64,000 nucleotides of DNA from an uncultured Anaerolineae bacterium (GCA_905479495.1 CAJQMR010000010.1:496001-560000), one strand, 5' to 3'. Counted from the stretch's first letter, positions 55,423-64,000 are shown. A program made the numbers and translations. The notes: generated from the sequence alone by a model not told the origin.

Positions 55423-56826
55423 TCAGGTTTGGGTAAGGGTGTCTCTAACGGTTTGGGCGAAGGTGCGGGCGCGGGTTACGGCCGTTCCCACATGCCCCTC
55501 CGCTCTCATCAATTCTTTCACCTGTCCAGCTTCCAAAAATTCCCCAATTCGCACATCTGCCAGCAGCAGATCGACCAGTGGGTTCGGCTGCCCTTCACGC
55601 AAAGCAGCCCACGCCTGCAAGCTGGCCTCCCGAATCCATTCGTGGCCGTCCTGGCGGCTGGCTCCGGCAGCCACCAGGGCCATTAGCACCCGTTCCGTGG
55701 CGGCAAACGGGCCGTAGATGGCCATGTTGCGGCCAATTGCTTGCTCATCGATCACCATTTCACTGACGATGCGCGTGGCCCGGCGCAGCAGTTCATCCGT
55801 GGCCAAGAAACCCTCTGCCTGGAACAGCCGCCGGTTGGCCGAATCATCCAGGCTGCGCTCCAAAATGGCCTGGCTGGCGTTGTCCCAGGCCACGGCAGGC
55901 AGCCCGGCCACATACCGCGCCAGTGAGCAGATATTTTCTGTGTTGATCGGGTTGCGCTTAAAGGGCATCGCCGAGGAGCCAACCTGCTTTTTACCAAACG
56001 GTTCGGCCCACTCACCAAAGGGCGGCGACTGCAAGATGCGAAAATCGAGGGCAAATTTGTGCAGCGAGGCGGCAATCCCGGCCAGCACCTGCTGCACCCG
56101 CAAATCCTGCTGGCGGGTGTAGGTTTGGGTGGCGATGGGAAAATAGGGCAGTTCCAAAACACCCATTGCCACGGCTTCCATCTGCAAGGCGTCCATCGGG
56201 GTATCGTGCAACAGTTCGTCGTAGCCTGCCTGGGTACCGACGGCCCCTTTGAGGCCTTTGCCCCGAAGACTGGAGATTAGAGATTGGAGATTGTGGTAAT
56301 CTTCCAGTAAATCCTGGGCGTAGACGGCAAAGCGGTAGCCGAGGGTGGTGGGTTCGGCCGGTTGGATGTGAGTGTGGGCCATCGTGGGCAATGCGGCCGT
56401 TTCTTCAATGCGCTCTGCCAGGTGGATGAGTATAACTTTGAGCTGATCTTGCAGCAAAACGGCCGCTTCCCGCAAACGCAGCACATCCACATTGTCCGTA
56501 ATGTCGGCGCTGGTCGCGCCCCAATGGATAATGCCGCCGCCTACCTCACATTGCTCGGCAAAGGTACGAATCTCCGCCATCACATCGTGGCGTGTCTCTT
56601 TTTCAATTTCCAGGGCGCGCTCGATGTCGATCTGTTCGGCATGGGCCTGCAAATCAGCCAGCTGTTCGGCTGTGACCAATCCAGCCTGGTGCTGGGCCGT
56701 GGCCAATGCCAGCCAAACGCGCCGCATCAGCCGCCGCTTGTTGTGCTCAGACCAGATGTGGCGCATCGTCTCGCTGCCATAGCGCCAGGTAAATGGAGAA
56801 ATGAAGGTGTTGTGTGTAAAAGTCAT
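55423..56826 (-). CDS. purB: Adenylosuccinate lyase
   Basis: Fumarase-superfamily enzyme used twice in purine synthesis, 467 residues. The signature loop is VGSSAMPFKRNPINTENI (about 280-297). The active-site His lies in MAHTHIQPAEPTT (about 145), and the start YGSETMRHIWSEHNKRR is typical. Around residues 180-190, in YHNLQSLISSLRGKG, the DNA (56267-56285) is identical to part of an intergenic repeat at 24453-24471, so the gene may have absorbed a repeat in frame. It follows guaB, likely in one transcript with a hairpin between them. Confidence 0.93.
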   Translation of the reverse strand: MTFTHNTFISPFTWRYGSETMRHIWSEHNKRRLMRRVWLALATAQHQAGLVTAEQLADLQAHAEQIDIERALEIEKETRHDVMAEIRTFAEQCEVGGGIIHWGATSADITDNVDVLRLREAAVLLQDQLKVILIHLAERIEETAALPTMAHTHIQPAEPTTLGYRFAVYAQDLLEDYHNLQSLISSLRGKGLKGAVGTQAGYDELLHDTPMDALQMEAVAMGVLELPYFPIATQTYTRQQDLRVQQVLAGIAASLHKFALDFRILQSPPFGEWAEPFGKKQVGSSAMPFKRNPINTENICSLARYVAGLPAVAWDNASQAILERSLDDSANRRLFQAEGFLATDELLRRATRIVSEMVIDEQAIGRNMAIYGPFAATERVLMALVAAGASRQDGHEWIREASLQAWAALREGQPNPLVDLLLADVRIGEFLEAGQVKELMRAEGHVGTAVTRARTFAQTVRDTLTQT

Positions 56827-56837
56827 AATTTGGGTTC

Positions 56838-56870
56838 AGATTGGTCCAATCTTGAAGATTGGACCAATCT
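56838..56870. terminator. AGATTGGTCCA-type hairpin, copy 2
   Basis: A 15-bp perfect stem (56838-56852 with 56856-56870) with a 3-base loop, almost filling the 49-bp gap between guaB and purB. It matches the copy at 53645. Confidence 0.75.
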
Positions 56871-56875
56871 AGAAA

Positions 56876-58375
56876 CTATCGTTTCATAACCTGGTAGTTG
56901 GGTGCTTCCTTGGTGACCAGCACGCCGTGGGGATGGCTTTCCAGCAGCCCGGCGTTGGTGATGCGGATGAAGCGGGCTTTCTCGTGCAGCTCCTGCAAGT
57001 TGGCCGCGCCCACATAACCCATGCCGGAGCGCAGGCCGCCAATGAGTTGGTAAGTCACATCAGCCAGCTTGCCCCGGTACGGCACCTGTCCTTCTACGCC
57101 TTCGGGCACCAGCTTGTCCCGGTCGGCGCGGACGCTGCGGCCAGAGGGCACACCGCTGCCATAGCGATCCGCCCCGTGCCCCTGCATGGCACCCAGGCTG
57201 CCCATGCCACGATACACTTTGTAGCGACGCCCTTCGTACAAAATGATGTCGCCAGGGCTTTCTTCCAAACCCGCCAGCATGGAACCAAGCATCACGGCAT
57301 CGGCTCCAGCAGCCATTGCCTTGACGATGTCGCCGCTGAACTTGATGCCCCCGTCAGCAATGCAAGGAACGTCGTGTTTGTGGCATTCGGCGGCGCTTTC
57401 GAGAACGGCCGTTAACTGTGGCATCCCCGCACCAGACACTACTCGCGTGGTGCAAATGGAGCCAGCACCAATACCAATCTTGACCGCATCAGCCCCGGCT
57501 GCCACCAAATCACGCACACCTTCGGCCGTAGCGGCATTGCCAGCAATGATTGGCAGGTTAGGATAGCGATTTTTGGCCTCGCGGAGCGTTTGCAATACCA
57601 GGGCGGTATGGCCATGCGCCGTATCAATAACAGCCACATCAACCCCAGCTTTCACCAGCATTCCCAGGCGCTCCAGGCCAGAATCCCCCACCCCAATGGC
57701 AGCAGCACACAACAGACGGCCGCTTTCGTCTGACGCCTGCATGGGGAAGTTGAGCTTCTTCTGAATGTCCTTTACCGTAATAAGCCCTTTAAGATAGCCA
57801 GCCTCATCCACCAAGGGCAGCTTTTCAATGCGGTGACGATGCAAAATCTCTTTGGCCTCTTCCAGCGTGGTGCCCACCTGGGCGGTGATCAACTTCTCGC
57901 TGGTCATAAATTCGGAGACGGGCTGCGGGCCTGGCTCCACAAAACGCGTGTCCCGGTTGGTAAGAATACCCACCAACTTGCCCTCGCCATCGGTGATGGG
58001 CACGCCAGAGATATGGTAGCGGCTCATCAATGCTTCGGCATCAGCCAAGGTGTTGTCAGCATGTAGCGTAACAGGATCCACAATCATGCCCGCTTCCGAG
58101 CGTTTAACCTTGTCTACCTCTTCTGCCTGTTCCTCGGGCGACAGGTTGCGGTGGATGACCCCAACACCACCCATCCGGGCCAGGCCAATCGCCAGGCGCG
58201 CTTCCGTCACCGTGTCCATCGCCGCTGAGAGCAGCGGAATGTTTAGATACAAATTACCGGCCAGGCGGGTTTTTAAATCCACGTTGGCCGGTAAGACTTC
58301 AGAATATCCAGGGGTCAGCAGGACATCATCAAATGTCAGCGCCAGAGCGCCTACTTTTTCACCAATTTCCATCAT
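56876..58375 (-). CDS. guaB: IMP dehydrogenase
   Basis: Rate-limiting enzyme of guanine nucleotide synthesis, 499 residues. The first barrel segment opens [17 protein letters not shown]. Two CBS domains (about 95-210) interrupt the barrel. The catalytic Cys is in [12 protein letters not shown] (the usual GPGSICTTR with Ala for Pro), and the IMP-binding [18 protein letters not shown] and flap region ([11 protein letters not shown]) are intact. The start follows AGGAGC. Confidence 0.95.
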   Translation of the reverse strand: MMEIGEKVGALALTFDDVLLTPGYSEVLPANVDLKTRLAGNLYLNIPLLSAAMDTVTEARLAIGLARMGGVGVIHRNLSPEEQAEEVDKVKRSEAGMIVDPVTLHADNTLADAEALMSRYHISGVPITDGEGKLVGILTNRDTRFVEPGPQPVSEFMTSEKLITAQVGTTLEEAKEILHRHRIEKLPLVDEAGYLKGLITVKDIQKKLNFPMQASDESGRLLCAAAIGVGDSGLERLGMLVKAGVDVAVIDTAHGHTALVLQTLREAKNRYPNLPIIAGNAATAEGVRDLVAAGADAVKIGIGAGSICTTRVVSGAGMPQLTAVLESAAECHKHDVPCIADGGIKFSGDIVKAMAAGADAVMLGSMLAGLEESPGDIILYEGRRYKVYRGMGSLGAMQGHGADRYGSGVPSGRSVRADRDKLVPEGVEGQVPYRGKLADVTYQLIGGLRSGMGYVGAANLQELHEKARFIRITNAGLLESHPHGVLVTKEAPNYQVMKR

Positions 58376-58392
58376 TCTTTTTGCTCCTCGTG

Positions 58393-58454
58393 GAGACCCT
58401 AAGGATTTTACCCTTTAGTGGTTCAGGTTTAAATAGACAAAACTCTTAGGGTCC
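58393..58454. repeat. AAACCC-family intergenic inverted repeat, copy 4
   Basis: GAGACCCTAAGGATTTT on the left and AAAACTCTTAGGGTCC on the right, between lgt and guaB. Confidence 0.55.
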
Positions 58455-58483
58455 GAATGCTTGCCATAGTTTAAAAACAAAAA

Positions 58484-58535
58484 CCGAGCTTGCTAAATTG
58501 GGCCATCATGGGGATGGCTCTTTTAACAAACTCGG
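58484..58535 (-). terminator. Terminator-like hairpin after lgt
   Basis: CCGAG pairs with CTCGG and the inner GGCCATC with GATGGCT, with A/T-rich joints. The remaining part of this 224-bp gap contains no gene. Confidence 0.5.
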
Positions 58536-58599
58536 CTGCTAACGTGCAAATTGTCTAAAATGCGTCGCCGTGGGAAGGCGGTTGTTTAATTTCCTTTGG

Positions 58600-59523
58600 T
58601 TAGTTGCGGCGTGGTTTGGGCTTAATGGGTCGCTTGCGCTTGTTAACCATTGCTTCTGGCAATCGATTGGTTTTCTGGAGGACCAGCCAAACGCCAACCA
58701 GAGCAATTGCAAATGCGGCCAGCATGGAATAGGTTATGAATGAATTGCCAATGGTGGGTTGATCAGGCCGGAAGAATTCGATCCAGGTGCGGTTGCCACC
58801 CCACCAGATGAGGAAGAAGCCAAACAGGGTGCCCGGCTGCCATTTGTCACGGAAACGGCCGTTTAACCAGGCCAACAATAAAAAGCCCACAAACAAGGCA
58901 ATCGATTCATACAAAAAGGTGGGGTGGAAGCGCGTCGTGTCCGCGGGATAAACCGACAAATCGCTGTATTGGGCAATGCGGAACTGCGGGTCGATGAGAA
59001 GGCCCCACGAACTGCCCGTTGGCGGGCCATAAAGCTCCTGATTAATAAAGTTACCCCAGCGGCCAATCGCCTGGGCCAGCAGCAGTGCCGGACCGGCCAC
59101 ATCTGCATAGTGCCAAAACTTGAGCCGCCGCCAGGTCACGTAAAACCAGCCAACCAACGCTGCACCAATAAAGCCGCCCAAAATATTGACCCCACCGGCA
59201 CGGAAATTGAGCACCTGCCCCAGCGAACTGTACTGTGCGCCGTCGATGACATCCAAAATAACGTAGGTAAGGCGGGCAAAGAGGTAGCCAGCAAAAACAA
59301 CGATAATTAGGCCATTGTAAAACTCATCAATCGCTTTCACGCCTAGCTGGCGCTTTTGGAGCTCTCGTGCCGCCCACCAGGCACCCAAGGCAATGCCAAT
59401 AACGATGATGATCCCGTACCAATAAATTGGCAACGTTGCCCCCAGGTTAGGAAACCAGTTCTGGATAAATTGGGGCAGCGGAATCTCAAAGGCGACCCGG
59501 TTGATATTGATTGCATCAAACAT
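58600..59523 (-). CDS. lgt: Prolipoprotein diacylglyceryl transferase
   Basis: Membrane enzyme that adds diacylglycerol to the lipobox cysteine. It has about seven helices in 307 residues. The signature is GRWGNFINQELYGPPTG (about 150-166), and ARLTYVILDV is the conserved early Arg region. An essential partner for the many lipoproteins in this window. The C-terminus is a basic tail (KRKRPIKPKPRRN). Confidence 0.95.
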   Translation of the reverse strand: MFDAININRVAFEIPLPQFIQNWFPNLGATLPIYWYGIIIVIGIALGAWWAARELQKRQLGVKAIDEFYNGLIIVVFAGYLFARLTYVILDVIDGAQYSSLGQVLNFRAGGVNILGGFIGAALVGWFYVTWRRLKFWHYADVAGPALLLAQAIGRWGNFINQELYGPPTGSSWGLLIDPQFRIAQYSDLSVYPADTTRFHPTFLYESIALFVGFLLLAWLNGRFRDKWQPGTLFGFFLIWWGGNRTWIEFFRPDQPTIGNSFITYSMLAAFAIALVGVWLVLQKTNRLPEAMVNKRKRPIKPKPRRN

Positions 59524-59606
59524 CTGTATATTTCCTCTCTCTTTAGAATGTTAGGATCATTGCTTTTTTATCACGAATTAGACGAATAACCGAATAACAC
59601 AACTTT

Positions 59607-61196
59607 TTAGTCAATATAGCCCAAGGCCCGCAGGCGGCGGGTCATGTTTTCATCCAGTTCGATCTGGCTACCAGCGGTGACCTGTGTTTTTTGTTGGCTA
59701 ACGGCCGTTGCCAAGCGGCTCATCTCTTTCTGCATCGGTTCAACGATAGACGGCCGTTCTGCCAGCAAGTTCTCTGATTCTAACGGATCATGGGCTAAAT
59801 CAAAAAGTTCGTCCAGCTTTTCGTCTACCTGAATCAGCTTGTGGGGAAAAGCTGCCCCATCAGCCACCCTATTTTCTTGCACCACCGAGCGGCGCACCGA
59901 CAAGCAGCGATACGCTTCCAGCAGTTCCGGCTGGCGTTTTTCAATCGCCCGCACGAAGGTGAGCGGCGGATACACTTCACTGTAGGCCACGCCTTGCTCT
60001 GGATCGCGCCCCATAACGGTTTGGGCCAGCGTCAGGCCGTGTACCTGCATGGGGTCCAGGGCCGCACCTTGGGGCAACCGGCCCGCAGCGTCCAGCATCG
60101 TGTGGAACACACGCCGCGTGCTCACTGGCGTGGAAATGCGGGCCGGCTCCTTAAAACGACGCGGCCATTGCATCATCATTGGTACATGCAGCAATTCCTG
60201 ATACGCCACAAACGCATGCCCCACACAACCATGTTCACCCAACCCATCGCCATGATCAGCCACGATAATGGTGAGCGTGTTTTCCGCATTGACCCGATTC
60301 TGAATTTGAGACAGCAGCTGGCCCAGATAGGCATCCTGGTAAGCAACCTCCGCATCATACAAGTCGCTCAGTACCTGAGCTTCTAAATCGCCCAGCGGTT
60401 CAGCCAAAGGGGCTGCCCAGCGGTACGATTCCCGGTTCCAACGACGCATGATGGTGCGAGCTTCTTTGCTGCCAAGCAGGTAAGGGGCTGCTTTGTCGAT
60501 AAATTCGGCCGGGGGGGTGAAGGGTAGATGGGTTTCCATCAGGTTGAGGAAGAGGAATAACGGCCGTTCCCCATCCTTCTCCTCACGCATCTGCAAATAA
60601 TGGGTCAAATCCCGCACCGACCGCTCGTTTTGCCCTTTAAAGTTGGCCACACGAGACCAAATCGGCGTAAACCAGGCGTTAAGCGACAAACGAAACGCCA
60701 GATCCGATTGGCCAAAAAAGTTCTGGATGGGGTAGGAAATGCGCCGCAAAAATTGAGTGTAGGTTTCTACCAGACGCCGCAAAGGTCGGGGCAACGTGGT
60801 AGAATCACTGGGCACACTGGGGATAGCGCCGCCGTAATTGTAAAACGTCTGGAAGCCGCGCTTGAAGCCATTATTCAGGATGCCCACCAGCGGATTATTA
60901 CAAAAGGCAACGGTTTGGTAGCCGGAATCGCGTAAGAGTTCAGCTAAATGCGGCCGTTCCGCAGGGAGGCTTTGCGACGATTGGGTCACCTGATGTGCCG
61001 TGGGGTAAAGCCCGGTAAACATGGAGGCGTGGCTGGGAATGGTCCACTGAGCCGGAGAAATGGCTTGCTCAAACAAAACGCCTTCAGCGGCAAACCGGTC
61101 CAGGTTGGGGGTATTTGCTTTTTTACGGCCGTAACAGCCTAATCTGTCAGCCCGCTGCGTATCAAGGACAATGAAAATAATATCTGGTTGCTCCAT
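59607..61196 (-). CDS. Sulfatase-family (alkaline phosphatase superfamily) hydrolase
   Basis: 529 residues. The metal-binding entry is IIFIVLDTQRADRLGCYG, and the second metal site is VADHGDGLGEHG (about 235). At the position of the sulfatase C/S-x-P-x-R motif it has W-TIPSH-ASMFTGLYP (about 50), so it lacks the Cys or Ser that becomes formylglycine; Thr could serve as nucleophile, as in related phosphohydrolases and phosphotransferases. It may act on phosphoesters rather than sulfates. There is no signal peptide. ATG 61196 is preferred to one 12 codons upstream. Confidence 0.82.
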   Translation of the reverse strand: MEQPDIIFIVLDTQRADRLGCYGRKKANTPNLDRFAAEGVLFEQAISPAQWTIPSHASMFTGLYPTAHQVTQSSQSLPAERPHLAELLRDSGYQTVAFCNNPLVGILNNGFKRGFQTFYNYGGAIPSVPSDSTTLPRPLRRLVETYTQFLRRISYPIQNFFGQSDLAFRLSLNAWFTPIWSRVANFKGQNERSVRDLTHYLQMREEKDGERPLFLFLNLMETHLPFTPPAEFIDKAAPYLLGSKEARTIMRRWNRESYRWAAPLAEPLGDLEAQVLSDLYDAEVAYQDAYLGQLLSQIQNRVNAENTLTIIVADHGDGLGEHGCVGHAFVAYQELLHVPMMMQWPRRFKEPARISTPVSTRRVFHTMLDAAGRLPQGAALDPMQVHGLTLAQTVMGRDPEQGVAYSEVYPPLTFVRAIEKRQPELLEAYRCLSVRRSVVQENRVADGAAFPHKLIQVDEKLDELFDLAHDPLESENLLAERPSIVEPMQKEMSRLATAVSQQKTQVTAGSQIELDENMTRRLRALGYID

Positions 61197-61279
61197 GCCC
61201 TCTATTCTATCCCTACCACAACTTAGAACCAACCAGATTTATCATTCAGAATAGAAAATATTGTCTTCTCTTACCTACC

Positions 61280-61347
61280 TGTCATGCCCGCGCAGGCAAG
61301 CATCCAGATAGAAACAAGAATGGATTCCCGCGAATGCGGGAATGACA
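61280..61347. repeat. GTCATTCCCGC-type dispersed palindrome
   Basis: TGTCATGCCCGCGCAGGCAAGCATCCA at 61280-61306 is matched in reverse by 61321-61347. The inner GCGGGAATGAC form is widespread between genes of many bacterial phyla. It fills most of the gap between the two genes. Confidence 0.55.
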
Positions 61348-61358
61348 AACTAAAATGC

Positions 61359-64000
61359 TTAAGGTTCGGCAAAGCCAAACCAGGTGAGCATGTTATTCAG
61401 CAGTGGCTCCTGGACATCCTCGGGCAGAAGAGAAAAAGGCATCAGTAGAAAAATAGATTGCTGATCGTTGTTCAGCTCATCAAACGAAGCCAGGCCAACC
61501 ACATTGCCACTGTCTTCACTGTTCGCACCACGAACCAAGAAAGCTATACTGCCAGGTTCTAAATCTTCAGCCAAAAAATCGGCAAAGATGAAGTCGTGCG
61601 GGCCGTCCAGCTCAATGATATCGCCAGCAGTGAAACCATCCAGCAAGATTTCATCATCTCCAGCAAATTCCAAATCGGACACCGATGAAAGGCCAATATC
61701 CCCAAAAATGGTGGGGGAAGAACCAGTCACCATGACGGGACGGCCGGTATCAAGATATTCAAAAATCACAATGGTATCATCATCGAAGAAACCCTCTGGC
61801 TCCAAATAATCGCCAGAGTCCCAAATGAGAAAATCGGTATTTTCCAACACATCCAACGAGAGGGGTCCATCAACCGAAGAAACCCAGGTTTCTACCGTGA
61901 AGCTATCCTCAAGCAGCGCTTCCAGTTCAGCCTGGCTGGTAAAGCCAGACTCAATTGGCTCCCCGTTATCATCCACAAATAAGAATATGGTGACGTCCTC
62001 GCCGCTTTCTTCATCGCCGCTGTCGCCTTCATCCGCTGGCGTCTCGCTAGATTCTTCAACAGTCAGGGCAAACGCACCGCCATCATCAAAAAAGTCATGC
62101 AGCACAATGGTATAGATGCCGTCATCGGGGATTTCCATGCCAACAATGGCTTCATCTTCACCGGTAAAGGCAGAATCCGAGGCCGCCAATAAGACATTAT
62201 CTGGATCATACAGCTCCAGCACGGCGTCCAAATCTTCGCCGCTTGTCACGGTAATATCAATAACGGCTGGGCCATCGGCGAAGGTCCAGCTATAGGTTTC
62301 ATCACTGGGCAGCGTGCCTTCCACCGTTTCCCCTAACCCGATGCTGCCCTGATCGGTGGCATTGATTTCTTCGCCAGAAGGTTCAACAGGCGTCTCGTCT
62401 TCTTCATCACCTTCTTGGGCATCATCGGCAGGCTCTTCTGCCGTGTCGTCCTCCTCGTCGCCCGCCAACTGTCCACCCGTGATTAATTCAGCCTCTACCT
62501 CTTCGTCGGCGACCTCGGTGGGGCACAGGGCCAGGTTATCTTGCAGCAGACAATCGGCCAGGGCATAGCTGGCATTAAAGGGAATGAGGTCTAGCAGGCG
62601 ATTGACGGCGTTTTCCAAGCCATCTTTACTGGCAGCCAGGACTACTAAGCGGCGTTCACCCCCGCTTTCGTCCAGCAAAATCAGGGCCGTGCCGGACATT
62701 TGCACATTGCCCAGGTCCGATTGGATCAGACGATCAAAGGGCTCTTCTGCTGCTACTTCTTCCGTATCGGCTTCATCTGCAGTGGTGTCTTCATCGGGTT
62801 CGGCGTCCGCATCTTCACTTTGGGCTTCTTCCAGAACGGCCGTTTCCGCTTCGGTCAAAATAACAGGGTCAATGGTAAGCGTAATGCCAGCATCGGCCAG
62901 CAAATCAGCGACCTCTTCAGATTGGTTATACAGGCCAAGGTAGATCACATCACCGCTCTGCCCATCCACAGTGGACAAGCTGAGTTCCTTTTCCGCAGCC
63001 CGCAAGCTGGCTTGCAGGCTGATGATTTCATCAAAAGCATCGGGACCAAGCTGAGGTGTGCCCGTGTAAACAAGGTCAATCGCTTCGCTAAAAAAGTAAG
63101 GGAAATCAGAGACAGTGTAGTCGCGCTGGATGGGTTCGGTGAGAAAGTCAGCAATTTGGGCAATGAAACGGCCGTTATCCAACACCGTGTAATAAGGGTC
63201 CATCAAAAATTGAATGTCGCCAATCGCCAGCACTTGTCCATTGCCAGACGTCGCGGCTAAAGTCAGGCCACCGGGCCGGTCTGTGGCAGAAGACCAGGTA
63301 TTGTCATCTCCAGCCAAAAGTGACTCAGCGCCCGCACCAACCTGAAGCGAATGTGAGCCGTACAAAACGACCTGCTCCAAATCGGCCGTGAGCGGACCAT
63401 CGGCAAGGCCCGCCTCATTGACAATGATGTTACGAAAGTTGCCTTCGTTTTCGCGGGTGTTGTAAAGATAATCACCATTAAAGATGATGTCGAAGCTGTT
63501 GGCCAGGCTGTTGAGCGGAATTTTGTCGGTTTCGACAAAAACATTAAAACTCAACAAATCTTCTTCAACGACCACGTTGTACCGGGTAGGATCGCCCAAC
63601 ATCAACAAGCGCCCACCACGCCGCACAAAGTTTTCTACTGCCTGAATCTCTTCCGGGGAAAATGGGTCCAGCGGTGTGATCACAACAAAGGCATTAACGC
63701 CGCGCAGGGCGGTGGCCAGATCGTCACCGTCATAAGGAATCATTTCGGCACCACGCGCCGCAATACGGCCGTCTAAATAACCAATCTCATCCAGTGTAAA
63801 AGCATTGTTGTGGGCTAGATCCAGCAGCACCAATCCACCAAACATCTCCGGCACATCGACAAAGGATGCAGAGGCAGGCGTGGGCACGCTTTCTACCACA
63901 GAAGCCACATCGTAGGTCGGTGGGGCAACTCTGTCACCACCACCTAAATTATAATATTGCAGGTAGCGAACGGCCGTTGGCCCGATGAGTAACAGGATAA
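61359..64000 (-). CDS. Large DUF4350/GldG-like protein with acidic linkers and pre-peptidase-type domain (5' truncated by window edge)
   Basis: The frame is open to base 64000, and the codons before the first GTG at 63908 encode a hydrophobic stretch (ILLLIGPTAVRYLQYYN), so the gene begins outside. The visible part has DUF4350-like segments (GGLVLLDLAHNNAFTLDEI, FVVITPLDPFSPEE, FVRRGGRLLMLGDPT). Next are two very acidic linkers (near 62350-62510 and 62750-62850) and a pre-peptidase C-terminal-type beta domain (about 61990-62340), plus another region with domain-like GxxWxGD phrases. GldG-like proteins often accompany ABC-2 export systems. The neighbours needed to judge this are outside. Confidence 0.65.
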   Translation of the reverse strand, partial: ILLLIGPTAVRYLQYYNLGGGDRVAPPTYDVASVVESVPTPASASFVDVPEMFGGLVLLDLAHNNAFTLDEIGYLDGRIAARGAEMIPYDGDDLATALRGVNAFVVITPLDPFSPEEIQAVENFVRRGGRLLMLGDPTRYNVVVEEDLLSFNVFVETDKIPLNSLANSFDIIFNGDYLYNTRENEGNFRNIIVNEAGLADGPLTADLEQVVLYGSHSLQVGAGAESLLAGDDNTWSSATDRPGGLTLAATSGNGQVLAIGDIQFLMDPYYTVLDNGRFIAQIADFLTEPIQRDYTVSDFPYFFSEAIDLVYTGTPQLGPDAFDEIISLQASLRAAEKELSLSTVDGQSGDVIYLGLYNQSEEVADLLADAGITLTIDPVILTEAETAVLEEAQSEDADAEPDEDTTADEADTEEVAAEEPFDRLIQSDLGNVQMSGTALILLDESGGERRLVVLAASKDGLENAVNRLLDLIPFNASYALADCLLQDNLALCPTEVADEEVEAELITGGQLAGDEEDDTAEEPADDAQEGDEEDETPVEPSGEEINATDQGSIGLGETVEGTLPSDETYSWTFADGPAVIDITVTSGEDLDAVLELYDPDNVLLAASDSAFTGEDEAIVGMEIPDDGIYTIVLHDFFDDGGAFALTVEESSETPADEGDSGDEESGEDVTIFLFVDDNGEPIESGFTSQAELEALLEDSFTVETWVSSVDGPLSLDVLENTDFLIWDSGDYLEPEGFFDDDTIVIFEYLDTGRPVMVTGSSPTIFGDIGLSSVSDLEFAGDDEILLDGFTAGDIIELDGPHDFIFADFLAEDLEPGSIAFLVRGANSEDSGNVVGLASFDELNNDQQSIFLLMPFSLLPEDVQEPLLNNMLTWFGFAEP

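Larger units (their letters stand above)
953..63977. repeat. ACGGCCGT highly iterated palindrome, about 105 copies across the window
   Basis: Exact ACGGCCGT was counted by eye at about 105 places from 953-960 to 63970-63977, on average once per 610 bp, usually extended to AACGGCCGTT. It occurs in genes on both strands and in three frames (encoding TAV, NGR or RPF) and between genes (for instance 4639, 9343, 35530, 38403). Long stretches without it include about 5.65-9.34 kb, 35.74-38.40 kb (aconitase) and 54.03-55.47 kb. Confidence 0.9.

Overview
The window is about 64 kb of a gene-dense bacterial chromosome. I see no rRNA, tRNA, CRISPR array, prophage or transposase. The best guess is a Chloroflexota (Anaerolineae/Ardenticatenia-like) genome, at moderate confidence. 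The grounds are lipoproteins with long Thr/Pro or acidic linkers, paired oversized PhnE permeases, a fused homocysteine methyltransferase/MTHFR, a two-gene 2-oxoglutarate dehydrogenase module and no outer-membrane biogenesis genes. UGA is a normal stop for several genes, so the genetic code is standard.

Layout. 1-4.6 kb: band-7 membrane protein and a multidomain nuclease lipoprotein. 4.6-9.4 kb: a carbohydrate ABC importer (two permeases, binding protein) behind a promoter with LacI-like palindromes. 9.4-15 kb: a PhnD-PhnC-PhnE-PhnE phosphonate/phosphate-type importer. 15-18.8 kb: inositol-monophosphatase-family enzyme, overlapping phosphoserine phosphatase and aminotransferase genes (serine synthesis), HAD hydrolase. 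18.9-21.3 kb: C39-like/SH3 protein and CAP protein. 21.3-33 kb: methionine/folate enzyme, LCP protein, MoaA, VOC protein, glycosyltransferase, threonine synthase, EEP hydrolase, glycoside hydrolase, a lipoprotein and a probable selenoprotein. 33-45.4 kb: lipoprotein, CPBP protease, serine hydrolase, aconitase, Lrp-type RAM protein, SDR, flavin reductase, HD hydrolase, lipoprotein, MFS, LuxR regulator. 45.6-53.6 kb: two signal-less trypsin-like proteases, a Moco oxidoreductase, an MFS exporter, SucA and SucB. 53.7-64 kb: GNAT, an AT-rich effector-associated-domain membrane protein, PurB, GuaB, Lgt, sulfatase and a large DUF4350/pre-peptidase-type protein cut by the window edge.

Two things stand out. 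First, the minus-strand gene at 31769-33067 reads through an in-frame TGA exactly where a DsbA-like CxxC motif should start (U-P-G-C), and continues into an intact cyclophilin domain: a probable selenocysteine lipoprotein joining thiol-disulfide and prolyl-isomerase folding activities. Second, the octamer palindrome ACGGCCGT occurs about 105 times (by-eye count, roughly one per 610 bp, against one or two expected). It lies inside genes in all frames and between genes, resembling the cyanobacterial HIP1 repeat in behaviour but with a different sequence.

Nearly every gene end also carries a long near-perfect hairpin, and several of these fall into dispersed repeat families. One repeat sequence is also found inside the purB reading frame.
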